A stretch of 64,000 nt of DNA from Panorpa germanica (taxonomy: Eukaryota; Arthropoda; Insecta; Mecoptera; Panorpidae), in NCBI GenBank assembly GCA_963678705.1, contig OY783220.1, positions 3,555,001 to 3,619,000 of the forward strand. The letters run 5' to 3'. Positions 31,766 through 42,928 of this stretch are shown here, piece by piece; positions within the stretch are counted from its first letter, which is position 1, and every line of letters begins with the position of its first letter. Position numbers and translations under genes: made by a program. The notes under the pieces were generated by a model. It did no database searches and was not told where the DNA came from. It worked only from the letters and a program-made list of their open reading frames with translations.

Positions 31766-33193
31766 TTACGAGTTTGGCCATTGTACACTAGATATTTGTT
31801 TCTTGTAGCTTCTAAGGGATTGGGATGTAATATTTGGGTCTTTGTTTGTATTTTTAATTTTGTCATCATTATTTTTATTATATATTGATGTATAGCAGGT
31901 ATCATTATCATTGTTTTCCATTGTAATATCAGGTGTCTCTTGGTTGATTTGCTTTCTGTTTTTTCCTTGATTAGTTATCTTAAGGTATGTGTCGCTTTCT
32001 TCATTGTTAGGTTTCTTTTCTTCTCTTCTTCTTTTTGGAATTGGTTCTTTAGTGGATGTCGTAGGTTGTGGTTGACTGTAAGATCTTTGTAACGAGTTAC
32101 CTGTATTTGATTTATTCACTCTGGTATTAGTTCTTCTGGTTAAAGGGTTTGGTTTGTATGTTGGAATTATGTTGATACTATTGTATTTATTAGTGATATT
32201 GGGAAAAGTCTCATTGTAGTTTAGAGCTTCAAAAGAGTTTTGAGTTCTTACTGAGTATAAATAGTCTGTATTTTTTTCTGTTAATTCTAATTTTGCTTCA
32301 TAAAAACTGAGATTGTGTTGGGCCATGAGATCTTTTATCTTGATTTGTCTTTTTTTTTCAGGACATTCATTGTCTGTAGCCTCGTGGTTAAGTTTACAAT
32401 TTATGCATGTCGGATTAGGAGATGTGCATGCAGTACGTAAATGATCTTCACTTCCGCAGAATTTACATTTTGCTACTTTTGCTCTACATTTTGTGGCTGC
32501 ATGTCCAAATTTAAAACAATTATAACATTGTATCGTCTGTTGTACAAATGGTTCACATGCTCGTCTCACTCTCCACATGTAAACATAAGCAGGAATAGCA
32601 AGTCCTTCAAAGAATAATTTCACTGTTGTACTGGGTTCATATTTAATAGCTCCGTCAACTCTTAGTTTTCGATTTAACCTTTGCACTCTCGTTACTTTAA
32701 AAGGTGGACACTCTATATTATTTAAAATTGTATCTTCCGAATATTCAATATCAACACCTTTTATAATAGCAACTTTTGTGCACCAGTAAAATGGGATAAA
32801 CGCTTCATACCCATTGTTTTTCAGCAATGTTGATTTGGTAATTTCGTTAGCTAGTACTGCATTAGCACATTGAACGATTACTCTATTTCTTCCCACTTTT
32901 TTAATTTCTATTATATTAGATTTATTGCTAATTTTACATATTATTTCTGCTAATTTAAGAGAACTAAAAAATGTATTTCCATCACTATTATTTTTAACTA
33001 TCATTACTTTATACGAGTCATATTTTGTTTCTGTGTTGTATAAATTATTAAATATTTTTTTAACATTGTCACTATTGTTATTTAAGTTTTCTGTTATATC
33101 ACTGGATGTTTTATCTGTAGGAATTGATTTGTTAGTCACAGAGTTGTTTTTATTGATCGGATTTTTATCGGGAGGTTCAACCTCCATATCCAT
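31766..33193 (-). CDS. LINE ORF1, gag-like nucleic-acid-binding protein (475 aa)
   Basis: Packages the element RNA into a ribonucleoprotein. Residues 1-55 are polar and Asn/Lys-rich. Residues about 58-215 look like the RRM-like fold of arthropod LINE gags. Three zinc knuckles follow: CYNCFKFGHAATKC (223-236), CKFCGSEDHLRTAC (243-256), and CINCKLNHEATDNEC (263-277, with the shorter CX2CX3HX6C spacing). This triple arrangement is usual for ORF1 of the Jockey/I/R1 group. The C-terminal 180 residues are low-complexity, basic and Asn-rich. The start at 33193 has a second Met two codons later. No defects are seen. Confidence 0.9.
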   Translation of the reverse strand: MDMEVEPPDKNPINKNNSVTNKSIPTDKTSSDITENLNNNSDNVKKIFNNLYNTETKYDSYKVMIVKNNSDGNTFFSSLKLAEIICKISNKSNIIEIKKVGRNRVIVQCANAVLANEITKSTLLKNNGYEAFIPFYWCTKVAIIKGVDIEYSEDTILNNIECPPFKVTRVQRLNRKLRVDGAIKYEPSTTVKLFFEGLAIPAYVYMWRVRRACEPFVQQTIQCYNCFKFGHAATKCRAKVAKCKFCGSEDHLRTACTSPNPTCINCKLNHEATDNECPEKKRQIKIKDLMAQHNLSFYEAKLELTEKNTDYLYSVRTQNSFEALNYNETFPNITNKYNSINIIPTYKPNPLTRRTNTRVNKSNTGNSLQRSYSQPQPTTSTKEPIPKRRREEKKPNNEESDTYLKITNQGKNRKQINQETPDITMENNDNDTCYTSIYNKNNDDKIKNTNKDPNITSQSLRSYKKQISSVQWPNS

Positions 33194-33404
33194 ATTGTTA
33201 ATTAACCAGTGATAATTAAATAGAAGTTACTTCACTTCTAATTAATAACACTTAATAATAATATAAATTATAATTTAAAAAAAATAAATCACGAAAAAAA
33301 AATATTATAATTTGCAAAAAAAAAAAAAAAAAAGATAACTATTTATTTTATTGTTTTGTTTATTGTAAATACGTGCGCTCACCAAGAAGACTCGATGTAA
33401 ACTG
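33194..33404 (-). promoter_or_regulatory. LINE 5' UTR and probable internal promoter
   Basis: The sequence between the target-site duplication and the ORF1 ATG, read on minus. It starts CAGTTTACATCGAGTCTTCT. A first-base CAGT is like the initiator of internal pol II promoters in arthropod LINEs (family knowledge). A T run (A run on plus, 33317-33334) splits it. Promoter function is inferred. Confidence 0.55.
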
Positions 33405-33414
33405 TTCATTGTAG
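33405..33414. repeat. LINE target-site duplication, right
   Basis: TTCATTGTAG, pairs with 27632-27641. Confidence 0.85.
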
Positions 33415-33464
33415 TGTGTGCCAACGATATGTTGATATTTAATTTTGGAGTTGATATTTGGATT

Positions 33465-33682
33465 TTGAAGACAGAACTCACTGTGCATAATGTTAAGTTA
33501 TTATAAAATTAGATAAAAAGGAATTGACAATGTAAATAATAAACTTTGTCTGCTGTCGTTTCTTTAATTTCAGGTAAGATAGTATGATTTAAGTTAAGTA
33601 TGTAAATTACTTAAATAGAAATCTTTGATTTCAGTAACAATACACAAGTTTGATTAAAAATTTACAATTCTTAATGTAGCTC
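33465..33682 (-). repeat. Dispersed repeat J, copy 3
   Basis: CAGAACTCACTGTGCATAAT, TATGATTTAAGTTAAGTATG and AAAAATTTACAATTCTTAA are the reverse complement of 12633-12860. The LINE is inserted just beyond its outer flank. Confidence 0.65.
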
Positions 33683-33720
33683 GATAAAATAACGAAACTG
33701 ATGATATATTTATAAATATA

Positions 33721-34069
33721 CTAGCTGTCCCGGCCACGCGTTGCTGTGTCTAACGTTTTTGTCATATTACATTACATAGCGCCATCTATTGAATATTTAC
33801 TCAATCTAGTCAACAGAATATTTACTCAATCTAGTCAACAGATGTCGCCATCATCGTCGCCAGATGTCATCGTTTGGAGCTAACAGATAATTAATAGACA
33901 AATAATTTGCAATAAGATAATATTGCAATCATAAATTGAGATGTAAGCTATCCTATCTTTCAAGTTGGATCAAACTGCACACGGTGTACAAATTTGATTA
34001 AAATCGGTTAAGTAGTTTAGGAGTCCATCGCGGACGAACAACGTGACACGTAATTTATATATATTAAGA
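33721..34069 (-). mobile_element. Short non-autonomous Helitron, 349 bp
   Basis: On the minus strand it begins TCTTAATATATATAAATTAC and ends GCGTGGCCGGGACAGCTAG, inserted between A and T. The 5' 60 bases, including CCTAAACTACTTAACCGATT, resemble the corresponding part of the Helitron at 25972 (CCTAAACGACTGGACCAATT). Non-coding. A 25-base block starting GAATATTTACTCAATCTAGT is duplicated in tandem at 33801-33842. Confidence 0.85.
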
Positions 34070-34307
34070 TTACGTTAATTAATTTTAATGAATATTTACT
34101 CCGACTGTACCTTACAGTAAGTACTTGGGTATAAAATATAACCCAACCCTGCCCAGTCACTTTCATTTCATGCTTTATATAATTCAACAATACTTTATTA
34201 AGAACATTACAACAAATAATATAATCTGTTAGTGTTTATTTACTTTCTCACTAGAAATTTAACATTCCCTATGCGTTCCGGCAGCATTTACCATCTAACA
34301 ACAACAG

Positions 34308-35426
34308 CAGTGGTTCTCAATCCTAGTTGCACCCTACAAACATTTTTTCGTATCGCAGTAATGTCAAATAGCCTGATTACAATTTGAGTAAGATTTTTCG
34401 AAGCATGTTCTAAGCATGTTAGAAAATATATTTGGGTACGTCAAGGAAAAAAAATTTCGTATTTTAAACTTAAGGTTATAGGGTGGAGTAAAACATTTTT
34501 GCTTCTGAAACTTTTGCCTCCGTTTTTGATCCAAAATGCCTTCGAAACGGATACTCTTTTTTTGTTGTCCATAAGTCACTCTATATCGCCTAAATGTCAA
34601 TTCCTTTACTAGCTCGTATTCAAAAATATCGTATTCGAATTTTATACGCTTCGGATACAAATTGTTTGTAAGTAGTTGATAAATAAAAACCAGTAAGAAT
34701 ACAGCTGCCTAAGAATTGTATTTGGTTTATAGTCAATTAACCGAAATAAAAAAAAAATTCATTTTAAGACGTATACAAAATCTGACTCTGAATCGTTTAT
34801 GAACATATCTCTAAACATATCCCATGGATGCCCCTTATCACCATTTTTTATCATTTATTTAAGGTGCAACCAACTTCTAAAAGCGGTACCTTTTTAAATA
34901 TTACACATCTCAAAGTAAAAACTATTTTATATACAATTTTTTGCTTTTTGGTAAGTTATGTTTTAAGTTTTCTAAATTGTTAAGTAAGAACTGTGTCTGA
35001 TCCTTGTTAAATGTACAATTTACAACGCAGAGGTCAAAAAAGTACGAAATTTTTGAAAATTTTTTGATTTGTTTTAAATATCTCCGTATTGGTTGGTACT
35101 AAAACTTTGGTAGTTATTATCAATAATAAAGATAATACAATTTTGAACAAATCTCACATTTGCAATTTTTCTCTGAACCCAATAACAAGCGCGCTGTATT
35201 ACCAGAAAGAATGACACATCTTGTGCTTTGTATAAATTGGCGGAAAAAACTTAGATTTCAAAGTTTTGCGCGATTTTCATTGTTCCCAATTTAGGAAAAG
35301 TTTCAGTTAAAAATAAATCATTTTAGTATATGTTCATTACGTTTTATTTCGTTTGGAGTATTTACTCACTTCTTTATGTGAGTAAAAATTAATTCCTTTA
35401 CTCGAATCACCTGTTGAGAACCGCTG
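34308..35426. mobile_element. hAT-like non-autonomous element
   Basis: The left end CAGTGGTTCTCAATCCTAGT and the right end, in reverse complement CAGCGGTTCTCAACAGGTG, are the TIR type of hAT/Charlie elements. The 1.1-kb body has no recognisable transposase or BED finger. I could not find a matching 8-bp duplication (flanks ACAACAG and AATTGTAA), so the insertion is old or the ends are slightly off. The 98-codon frame at 34364-34660 is not recognised. Confidence 0.65.
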
Positions 35427-35631
35427 AATTGTAACAGTTACAGAGGAACGCAGAATTCCTTGTCTTTGAGGTCGGAAACATTCAGTGGTACTCAAGAGAG
35501 TTAATTCGAGTTTCATTTCAAAACGTAAGGCGCAACAACTTTAATTAAACAATAAATTCACTTAGTTGTGAACATGATCGCGTCACATAAATCTCCATCA
35601 GGAACATCCTGGGATACAGGAAGCACCGCGA

Positions 35632-35690
35632 CGTTAGCATCGGCGTCGGCATCAGCATCAGCATCAGCGTCGACGTCGACTGTTAGAATA
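35632..35690 (+). repeat. Hexanucleotide tandem run
   Basis: GCATCGGCGTCGGCATCAGC continues as ATCAGCATCAGCGTCGACGTCGAC. Units of GCATCA, GCGTCG and variants. The surrounding 35427-36114 shows no gene. Confidence 0.7.
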
Positions 35691-36114
35691 ACACTCGAAA
35701 CGCAATGGGATCTTCAAGGAATCAGACTCGCACAAGCGTAAGCGTGAAATGAATTCACAGATGAAGCATCACATTCAATTAGAACAGCTATATACATTAA
35801 ACATAGAAGTGAAATTAATGGGTTTGATTATATCTCGCGATTGTTTTACCCAGTTACTCTGTTACTGCTGTGTTACTGTGTTACTGCGTTAGTCAAATCC
35901 GGGATTGGAAGTTTATTAATCAATCTAGGTAATGCGATTAAGTTACACTAATATCGCATGTCTAATTTATATAGAATTCATGTACGTTATTATCAGAAAT
36001 AATATTTAGCCAATGTAGTAAGAAGAGGATTATGCAGCGGGCGAACAAACAAGATATCTGAACTTAGAAAATAGATAATTATTGTTTTCGGTTACCCAAA
36101 ATGAGCGGCTAGAA

Positions 36115-36329
36115 CTCTCAAAGCAAGTCAACTTCTGTGTCTTTGCATGTGTTGTTTCACAATACATACATACTACGTACCAATACGATAGTACGCCAAG
36201 TCAAAGTTATGTACTGTAGGGTGTATTGGAGTTATTTTGCACTAGCATAATTTATAATGAGAGCAAACTTTTACTTTAATTTGTATCGATACACCACTGT
36301 ATGAAAGACACTATTGCATTCTCTTTGCA
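36115..36329 (+). repeat. Dispersed repeat E, copy 1
   Basis: TTTGCATGTGTTGTTTCACA, ACGATAGTACGCCAAGTCAA, TAGGGTGTATTGGAGTTATT and GTATCGATACACCACTGTAT are the reverse complement of 49918-50130. About 200 bp, unknown family. Confidence 0.7.
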
Positions 36330-36333
36330 TCCC

Positions 36334-36470
36334 AGGTAGAAATTGAATCATGGAATCATTTTGTAGCAAACTGGAAACTGTTAAAATTGCATTGCAAGAC
36401 AGTTAACTTTTTATTAACTTGTGGTAAGCCATAAAAAGCGAAACTCGCGTTTTAAAATAATTTTCCATCT
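36334..36470. mobile_element. Modular short element, 2-unit form
   Basis: AGGTAGAAATTGAATCATGG at the left and AATTTTCCATCT at the right (a mutated AATTTTCTACCT). The inside has a unit with TAGCAAACTGGAAACTG and GCATTGCAAGACAGTTA, then a second with ATTAACTTGTGGTAAGCCAT. Between the 1-unit (24924) and 3-unit (20421) forms in size. Confidence 0.6.
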
Positions 36471-36742
36471 GAAAATCAACTTATATATTTAATTTATCAA
36501 GTTGAACCATTTGGAACATCTTTATAACACAACTGAATTCCGCACATCTCCGTCTGACCGGTGAAATTTCGTTACACGAGCATTGTATCATATTTGACAG
36601 TAGCTCTTTTTGTAAACGGTCCACTAGTCACAAAGCTTTCGTTCCGCTGACCAAACACCGTTTGATAATATGCGTAGTACTCGTAGAATGAAATCAACTG
36701 GGCCCAGTGCGAGCCAATGAAGATGTTAATTGGCCAGTTCAG

Positions 36743-36780
36743 AGCGGATGACCGGAGCGAACCGCTCCGTAGCGGAGCGA
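36743..36780. other. GC-rich perfect hairpin
   Basis: CGCTCCG (36763-36769), loop TAG, CGGAGCG (36773-36779), preceded by another GGAGCG at 36753. Related CTCCGCTCCGC sequence occurs at 10728. Function unknown. Confidence 0.6.
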
Positions 36781-36852
36781 AGGCAATCACTGCCAACTGA
36801 ATTCTCTAACTTCTGCCATTAGTAAAGCTATTTGTCTGTAAGTGGGTGAGTT

Positions 36853-36880
36853 GGATGGACATGGACATGGACATGGGGAC
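36853..36880 (+). repeat. GGACAT hexamer run
   Basis: ATGGACATGGACATGGACAT, four near-perfect hexamers. From here to 38549 there is no supported gene; a 9-base near-repeat (GAAGGCAGTGAACGCAGTGA) lies at 38047-38072. Confidence 0.7.
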
Positions 36881-38548
36881 CCCAGGCCTGAAGGAAAGCT
36901 TAATAGTAATAGAACGTGAATTCAATAGCTTTCGTGTTAGGAAATAAAACTACTAAGGGTATTGAGATTAATTGTATAGTTAAAATTAATTTCGGAAAAG
37001 TGTTAGAAGGTTTTTATTTTATAATTAATTAACACGTGTTTATTAGACTTTATTGTTAATATCTATAATTTAGACGTAAAAATGACACATTGACAGAGCA
37101 TAAAGATTTGATATCAGTAGCTGAATTACTTAATCTATTGATGGCTAAAATATACAGTTAACAGACAACACATATTTATATTAATTAGAATAATTTATAT
37201 TAAATAAAGTATATTACTAACGAACTACGCATGATTTCACAAGGTGAAACTTTTATTTATGGTTTGAAACTAAAATTAAAACTAAATCTCAGTTTCTGCG
37301 AATGGGGCTTACCGATGGCCCATTTCATTTTCTTTAATATTTATGTACTGTCATGACTGTAGCAATGTGTACGTTTTTTTTTCTCACCGTTTCGCCCTCA
37401 ATTACACAATGAACATAATGGACAGCCTTCAAATGATCACGTGATCTACGTAAAGGCATGTATCAATGTCAAGATGTATGAATCATATTATGAATACAGG
37501 CTACTTTTCCAGTCAGGAAATATAGTTATAGCTAAGTGTTAGAGTCTACGACCTAAGTACCTTAACCACAAAGAGGACTACAATATTATTTGTTGGATAC
37601 AAAAATGTTTCATCTTTTTTTATAATTTGTAGAATTATATCCTAAAAAAGACCTCAAAACACACCATCTACTTCATAGTTCTGAAATTAATGAAAAATAA
37701 TTATACTGAAAGAATCATTTCAAATTAAAACCACAAATATAATTATTGCTAGTTATATTAATGTAATGTGATCCTTAAAAACGAATTTCCTGTTACAAAA
37801 ATAAAGACTTCTAACAAACTGTCTTTCAGATCCTTTAAAATATTCAGATGGCAAGTTCCTAAAAGCTCATTCCCTAAACTGGAAGAGAAACCATATAAAG
37901 GTGCTACAGATGAGAAAGAGAGAGAAGGTAGTTTCTATCCTTCTCATACTCATTGATAACTATTTGGAATCGACTCGCGTGCCTCCATAATGGTTCGATT
38001 GGAACGGCAAGTAATGGCACCTCAAGTGCTGCGAGCTATACGAGAATGAAGGCAGTGAACGCAGTGAAGGCAGTCAGGTGTCTTTCTTTTTCTTCTCTTA
38101 TTTTTCTTGCCCTTCTATCCTCTACTCCCTGAGAGGCTTAAAAGAGTTTAAGTATAATGTTGCTAATAATACGGTGTGGAACGGTTGAACATACTTTTAA
38201 AACGCCTATATTTGTGTAAGTACTTGGAATATTAAAGATTTAAATAAAAATAAGTATTATTTATTTCTTTTAAATACGACTGAACTTACTTTTTGTGTTG
38301 TACGGTTTCATTATATAATACGAGTATATAAATATAAATCAAATTGAAGGGGTGCATGGTGTTTAATAAAATAGCGGGTTCGAACTTGCCACAAGGCGTC
38401 CTCATGGATAGGCAGTCGAAACCAGTAGTCATATGGTTTTAATTATTATTTCATTTAATTTAACGTAAATATACATTTAGTGGATAATTATTCTAATAAA
38501 TAGATGTACTATTTAAACGATTTCCTCTATATGACAATGTTAGAATCA

Positions 38549-38640
38549 TGGGCCCTATTCCTGAGTCTTGCGAACAATGATTGTGATCGAACAGATTTGA
38601 TTTATATGAGTGAAACATTTTATAAATAACTTTTGCCTTT
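38549..38640 (+). repeat. Dispersed repeat L, copy 1
   Basis: GGGCCCTATTCCTGAGTCTT, GCGAACAATGATTGTGATCG and GAGTGAAACATTTTATAAAT. Same strand and order as 61073-61160. Unknown family. Confidence 0.65.
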
Positions 38641-39331
38641 TGCAAGACATTAGTGTCTTGGCAAGACGTTACCTTATCTCGTTTGATTTCAATACCTCAT
38701 ATAAACTAATCCTCATTTGTACGTAAAACATGTTATAACCCAAACACCAATCAAAAACAGTATTTCATGTTATTAACCATAATATGAATATTACACAATG
38801 TACAATTTGCTAAAGCAGGTCCGTTATGCCGTCATAGTCATAGCCATAGCAATGAAGCAATCATCTATTAATATTTATATAAATGATATGAAATGGTACG
38901 TAAATATTAATAATTAAATTTATATTATCATTATGTATGTAGTGTAACAATAGGAACATTAATGCACACAAATTACAAACATGAATAATTTCAGCCACCG
39001 CAATAATGTAATTCGTTGGCAAAGCATTCCATTTCGTCATTTATAATTACAGAAACATATACAGTTACAGTTCACGATTCCACGTATTTAGAGTTCAGGG
39101 AAGAATGGTTTTACAAAAGTAACTTGATCATTTGTTAAATACGCATGTTTCAAAATGATTAAATAATTATATAAATTACTGCTTAATCATTTATACATAC
39201 GAGTATGATATCAATGATTAGAAATTATACATTCAATGACTTCACTGACGTTTGCTGTTCATGATTTAATTCCACAATGTCTTTTTACACTGTCAGTTCT
39301 ACACCATACAGTGTTGCGTTGTATTTTACAG

Positions 39332-39523
39332 TTGAATAGAGCTCAAAAAATGCCACCATAAGCCGCAGATAAATCAAATAATAAAGAGGACGAAAGAGGA
39401 GATAAAGAGGATACGTTGGAGCTAGTACAAACTTCAGGCATCAAGTCTTTCGATGAAGTCAATGCCATAATAAATCCAAAAATCTGGAATTATTATACTA
39501 AATCGTCAGAGATTGCAAAATAA
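39332..39523 (+). pseudogene. Coding-like fragment with one early stop, unrecognised
   Basis: A good acceptor-like sequence (TTGCGTTGTATTTTACAG) ends at 39331. In frame with it are LNRAQKMPP, then a TAA at 39359, then 53 open codons to TAA 39521. The open part is strongly protein-like: charged at first (AADKSNNKEDERGDKEDTLE), then LVQTSGIKSFDEVNAIINPK, ending IWNYYTKSSEIAK. I do not recognise the family. Either one base change has disabled a protein starting MPP., or the real start lies elsewhere. No downstream exon was found. It could be a processed or partial pseudogene, or a terminal exon entered from an unseen acceptor. Confidence 0.35.
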
Positions 39524-40439
39524 AACATGTCTCTTTAATTCTACCGATGCAGGTTTATAAAACTAGACTACCTTAAAGCGATTGCTTATAGAGAAACATC
39601 TGAGTGATATACCTAAGAATATTAAGCCATGCGTTACTCAGATATAAGTACATACACTTTTGTATATGATACTGAAGTAAATAGCATTTAATTTTATCAG
39701 GAGATAAAAGATTCGCAACAAATGGGAACAAAGAATTATTCATTAATCTCAAAGCATTTTATACATTTTTTATTTCTTTTCCGTAGATAAACTGCTTTGA
39801 AACTGTAGCATATTTCTGTCTTTTAATTTATTGCTTCTTAACCTTTTTTATTTTCCCATTCCCATTCTCCAGACCAAAACATACCGAGCATTGTGTCTTG
39901 TCTCTTGGGTTTGCAACTGAGACACACATACTTTTAAGTAAAGAGAAGAGAAGTACACGTTATTTATTGGAACGAAATGGGAAAAGGGATAAAGGAAAGG
40001 GATGGATAGATTTAATCATTCGGATCATCTCCACGGTACACTGTTTTCATTTGATTTTGTTTCTCTGACGTCACTTCCTAATTATTTACTTATTCGACAT
40101 CGGATGTAATGGAAGCTGACCCGTCAGACCGACTTCCTGTCACAGAACAACACAGCACAGGACTCCCTCCCTCCCTCTTAGACGTAGCTGTAGTCCATTG
40201 CCTTTAGGTTAATGGCATCGCTATTGTTCCGTGTAAATTTCACTCTTGAATGAAGGTAAAAGGAAAGAAGGAAGTAGTTTATGTAATACTGGATGGTAAA
40301 TAAAAATAGTGGACAAGGGGTCAAGTCCCTAAAGGGACTGCGATGGAAATGGATGAGAATAAGATAAAGGGATAATTTTAGTCTGTTTCCGAACTTGCTT
40401 TATCCTAAGTAATAATTTTGACATGTATTTTAAAGTTAT
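39524..40439. other. Intergenic, nothing recognised
   Basis: Some purine bias at 39938-40010 and 40240-40380. No exon or known element. Confidence 0.4.
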
Positions 40440-40740
40440 TAAGTAGTTCAAATTATTAGTAGACTTCAGCGGTAACTCATGTACGGTAAAAGAGGTTATA
40501 TGAACCGTATAAATCGACGCAGCGAGTGTGAATTTTATCTTATTCGTTGCTATATACATTATAAAAACATTAACAAGTAACTACTTTTTGATTGTATAGC
40601 AGACTTATACGGCACAACTTGTTTTAAGCTTGAGTCACTGCAAAGTTTCGTAATTTGAACTACAATTCATTTTTGCTATCATCAAGATCTCTACCAATTG
40701 CGGCTCCAGGCAATCTCACGACCATGCCGTTCTGCTTGCA
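40440..40740 (+). repeat. Dispersed repeat I, copy 1
   Basis: CGGTAACTCATGTACGG, GGCACAACTTGTTTTAAGCT, TCGTAATTTGAACTACAATT and ATCATCAAGATCTCTACCAA parallel 59555-59860. Diverged. It includes a 21-base block at 40505-40525 shared exactly with 43210-43230. Confidence 0.45.
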
Positions 40741-40794
40741 TCATCGTAAGTTACTTAAAGATGTCGACCACATTGACGGCATATTTTAACAATA

Positions 40795-41110
40795 ATTCTT
40801 TATTTTTAATTATGATTTCTCGGGCTTCCTCAGGTAGCTTTTTATTGCTCCCAATAAAGTTCTGCTCTATTTTTTTTTTTTTTTTTAATTTTACATTCCG
40901 AATGATCTATTCATGGCCACTGCGTTATAAATTTCGGTGTCGCAATCAAACAGGAAGCGTCAACAAAGTTTGTAACACCGTTATTTGACATCAATTTCTT
41001 TGTATTGCTGTATTTCTGCATTGCCACAGAATGGGTTCAGGATCTGCCTACTCTTCACTACATTCGCACTTAGTGTTGGTAATGATCTTCTACTATGAGT
41101 TCTATTATGA
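40795..41110 (-). pseudogene. LINE family B 3' end, decayed
   Basis: On the minus strand it keeps the order of the 19-kb copy: the TGCGAATGTAGTGAAGAGTA and CCATTCTGTGGCAATGCA blocks of the cysteine motif region, GACGCTTCCTGTTTGATTG, AATAGATCATTC, and the terminal GAGGAAGCCCGAGAAATCAT. An A run has been inserted inside the UTR. Frames are broken. Confidence 0.7.
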
Positions 41111-42780
41111 TTCATTCTTAGTTTCGAGGTCATTGTCATTCTTTGCCATTTTAGTTTGGAAAACCATACTCTACATTCCAGTACTGGTTGTATTTTATAG
41201 ACTTACCTACCTTTATCAGAATTATACCTCTTGTGTTGCCAATTTTTTTCTAGTTCAGCTTTCATATCTGATTATATAAACAACAATTCTTTATTTTATA
41301 ATAAATAAAACATTTATTTATATGTGGAAGGATGATAGTAAATAAGTATAGTTATAAGTTTTAATGTTATTATAATTATTCTTAAGTTAGCATTGAACTT
41401 TTATAATTCCTCCTATGTTTGATTAAGGATTTATCATAAGCAGGTAATATTTCGCAGTAAGAATTAAAAAGTCAGGCTAATATCTATGATATTTTTCATT
41501 AACTATTAATGTTTAGGATTAAAATTATGTGTAAGCTAGATTAGTAGTGTCTCTCTAACATTCTCTCTTGTAATTTTATCTCTCATAGAGTGAGGGCTCG
41601 TTTTGTAGCTGCTGAATATTAAAAATGAATTTTAATTGGTAATTTCAAGTTTTATATTTCTTTGAGATGACGTTAATATACTTATACCTTACGATTCACT
41701 TCTTAATTCTTAAAATGCACAATTTATTTCATTAATTACATGTAATTGTCTATTTACCTTCAAGCTGCAACTATTTTTAAAGTGAACATCTGCTTCTTGT
41801 TCCATATTTTTTGTTTTTTCATTACCGTTAACATCGTACGATTAAACCATAGCGCATACAGCTTGTAATTTAAAATTTAATGACATTTTTTGCTCTTGCA
41901 GTTCCTTTACTTTAGTTTTATGCAGGTATACATAATTTTAATAAAATAGAAAATATAAAAGAAAGCTTTAATGAGAATATGGAATAATTTCATATCCTGT
42001 TTCAACAATTTAACTTTTCTGAGAGGAAGTCAGACTTTTTATGATTATTTTACAAGATTTTAATACTTAATCCTTTAGATTTTTAACTGTTCTTACATTT
42101 ACCTAACTAAATTAGTTTCATTTAAGTATTTGCTTGACATAAAATTATTTTCTTTGATTAAGTTTAATCTGCTTAACTTTTACTTACAATTTTAAAAATA
42201 ATTTAATTAATTTTATTTAATTACTTTCCACTAATTTCTTGATTCTATATTAAAATATATTAAATCGAATACACTCCTACTCAAAAATCTGCGTTTCAAT
42301 GTGAAACCGTCCTACGCTCTTTCATGTCAAAGGTTGTAAAATTGAATTTCCCGCCATATATTTATTGACTTTGATACAGTAATACAATTTCATTCAACCC
42401 GCTATAAATGTTATTATTTTTTTACTTTGAACAACATTTTCACATAGACTTTAATACTTTTTACTTACAAATGAAAAGATTATATTTCATGTAGACAGAC
42501 GTATGGGGTATATGCAATACGAACACGAAACTTGTAGGTACGTAGCGTCCGTCATTAGATCGCGTATGATATTATTCAAATTTCTATTCGCTGTCAGGCA
42601 CGTCAAAAATATGAATACTCGTACTATACCAGAAGGTTTAACTTGAATATAATCAGTGCCATTCACACGGATTTTATTGTAAGGTACTTGAAAGCATACT
42701 TCAGTAAACGATTTCTTGAAAAAAGAAATACAAGTATTGTATATATGTATATTTATATATGGAGGAACGAAACGAAGTAG
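41111..42780. other. AT-rich intergenic, nothing recognised
   Basis: Long T/A-biased stretch without splice pairs, exons or recognised repeats. Confidence 0.45.
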
Positions 42781-42800
42781 GGGAAGCGCAGGGAGTCTGG

Positions 42801-42861
42801 CTCTGGAACCTTCTATGGCATCAAATATTATAAATTTGTCAACCCTTGCTCTAGAACCTTC
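42801..42861. promoter_or_regulatory. Two heat-shock-element-like sites
   Basis: CTCTGGAACCTTC at 42801-42813 and CTCTAGAACCTTC at 42849-42861. Each is one base off the three-unit HSF site TTCnnGAAnnTTC. They lie beside a (TAA)n-tailed fragment. Binding is inferred only. Confidence 0.35.
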
Positions 42862-42928
42862 TATTACACAGCGGAACTAATACGAACAAAGATTGCACTA
42901 TTTACAGACTTAATTTCATTAGAAAAAT

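Larger units (their letters stand above)
27642..33404 (-). mobile_element. Full-length non-LTR retrotransposon (I/Jockey group, with RNase H)
   Basis: A 5.76-kb element bounded by exact 10-bp duplications (27632-27641 and 33405-33414). On the minus strand it starts CAGTTTACATCGAGTC and has a 211-base 5' UTR, ORF1, a 206-base spacer, ORF2, a 170-base 3' UTR and a poly(A) of about 17. Both ORFs are open end to end with all expected motifs. The presence of RNase H after the RT fits I-like, LOA/Outcast-like or related clades; I cannot fix the clade. A poly(A) rather than a (TAA)n tail argues against a classical I factor. It inserted about 20 bases from the Helitron at 25972. Confidence 0.9.
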
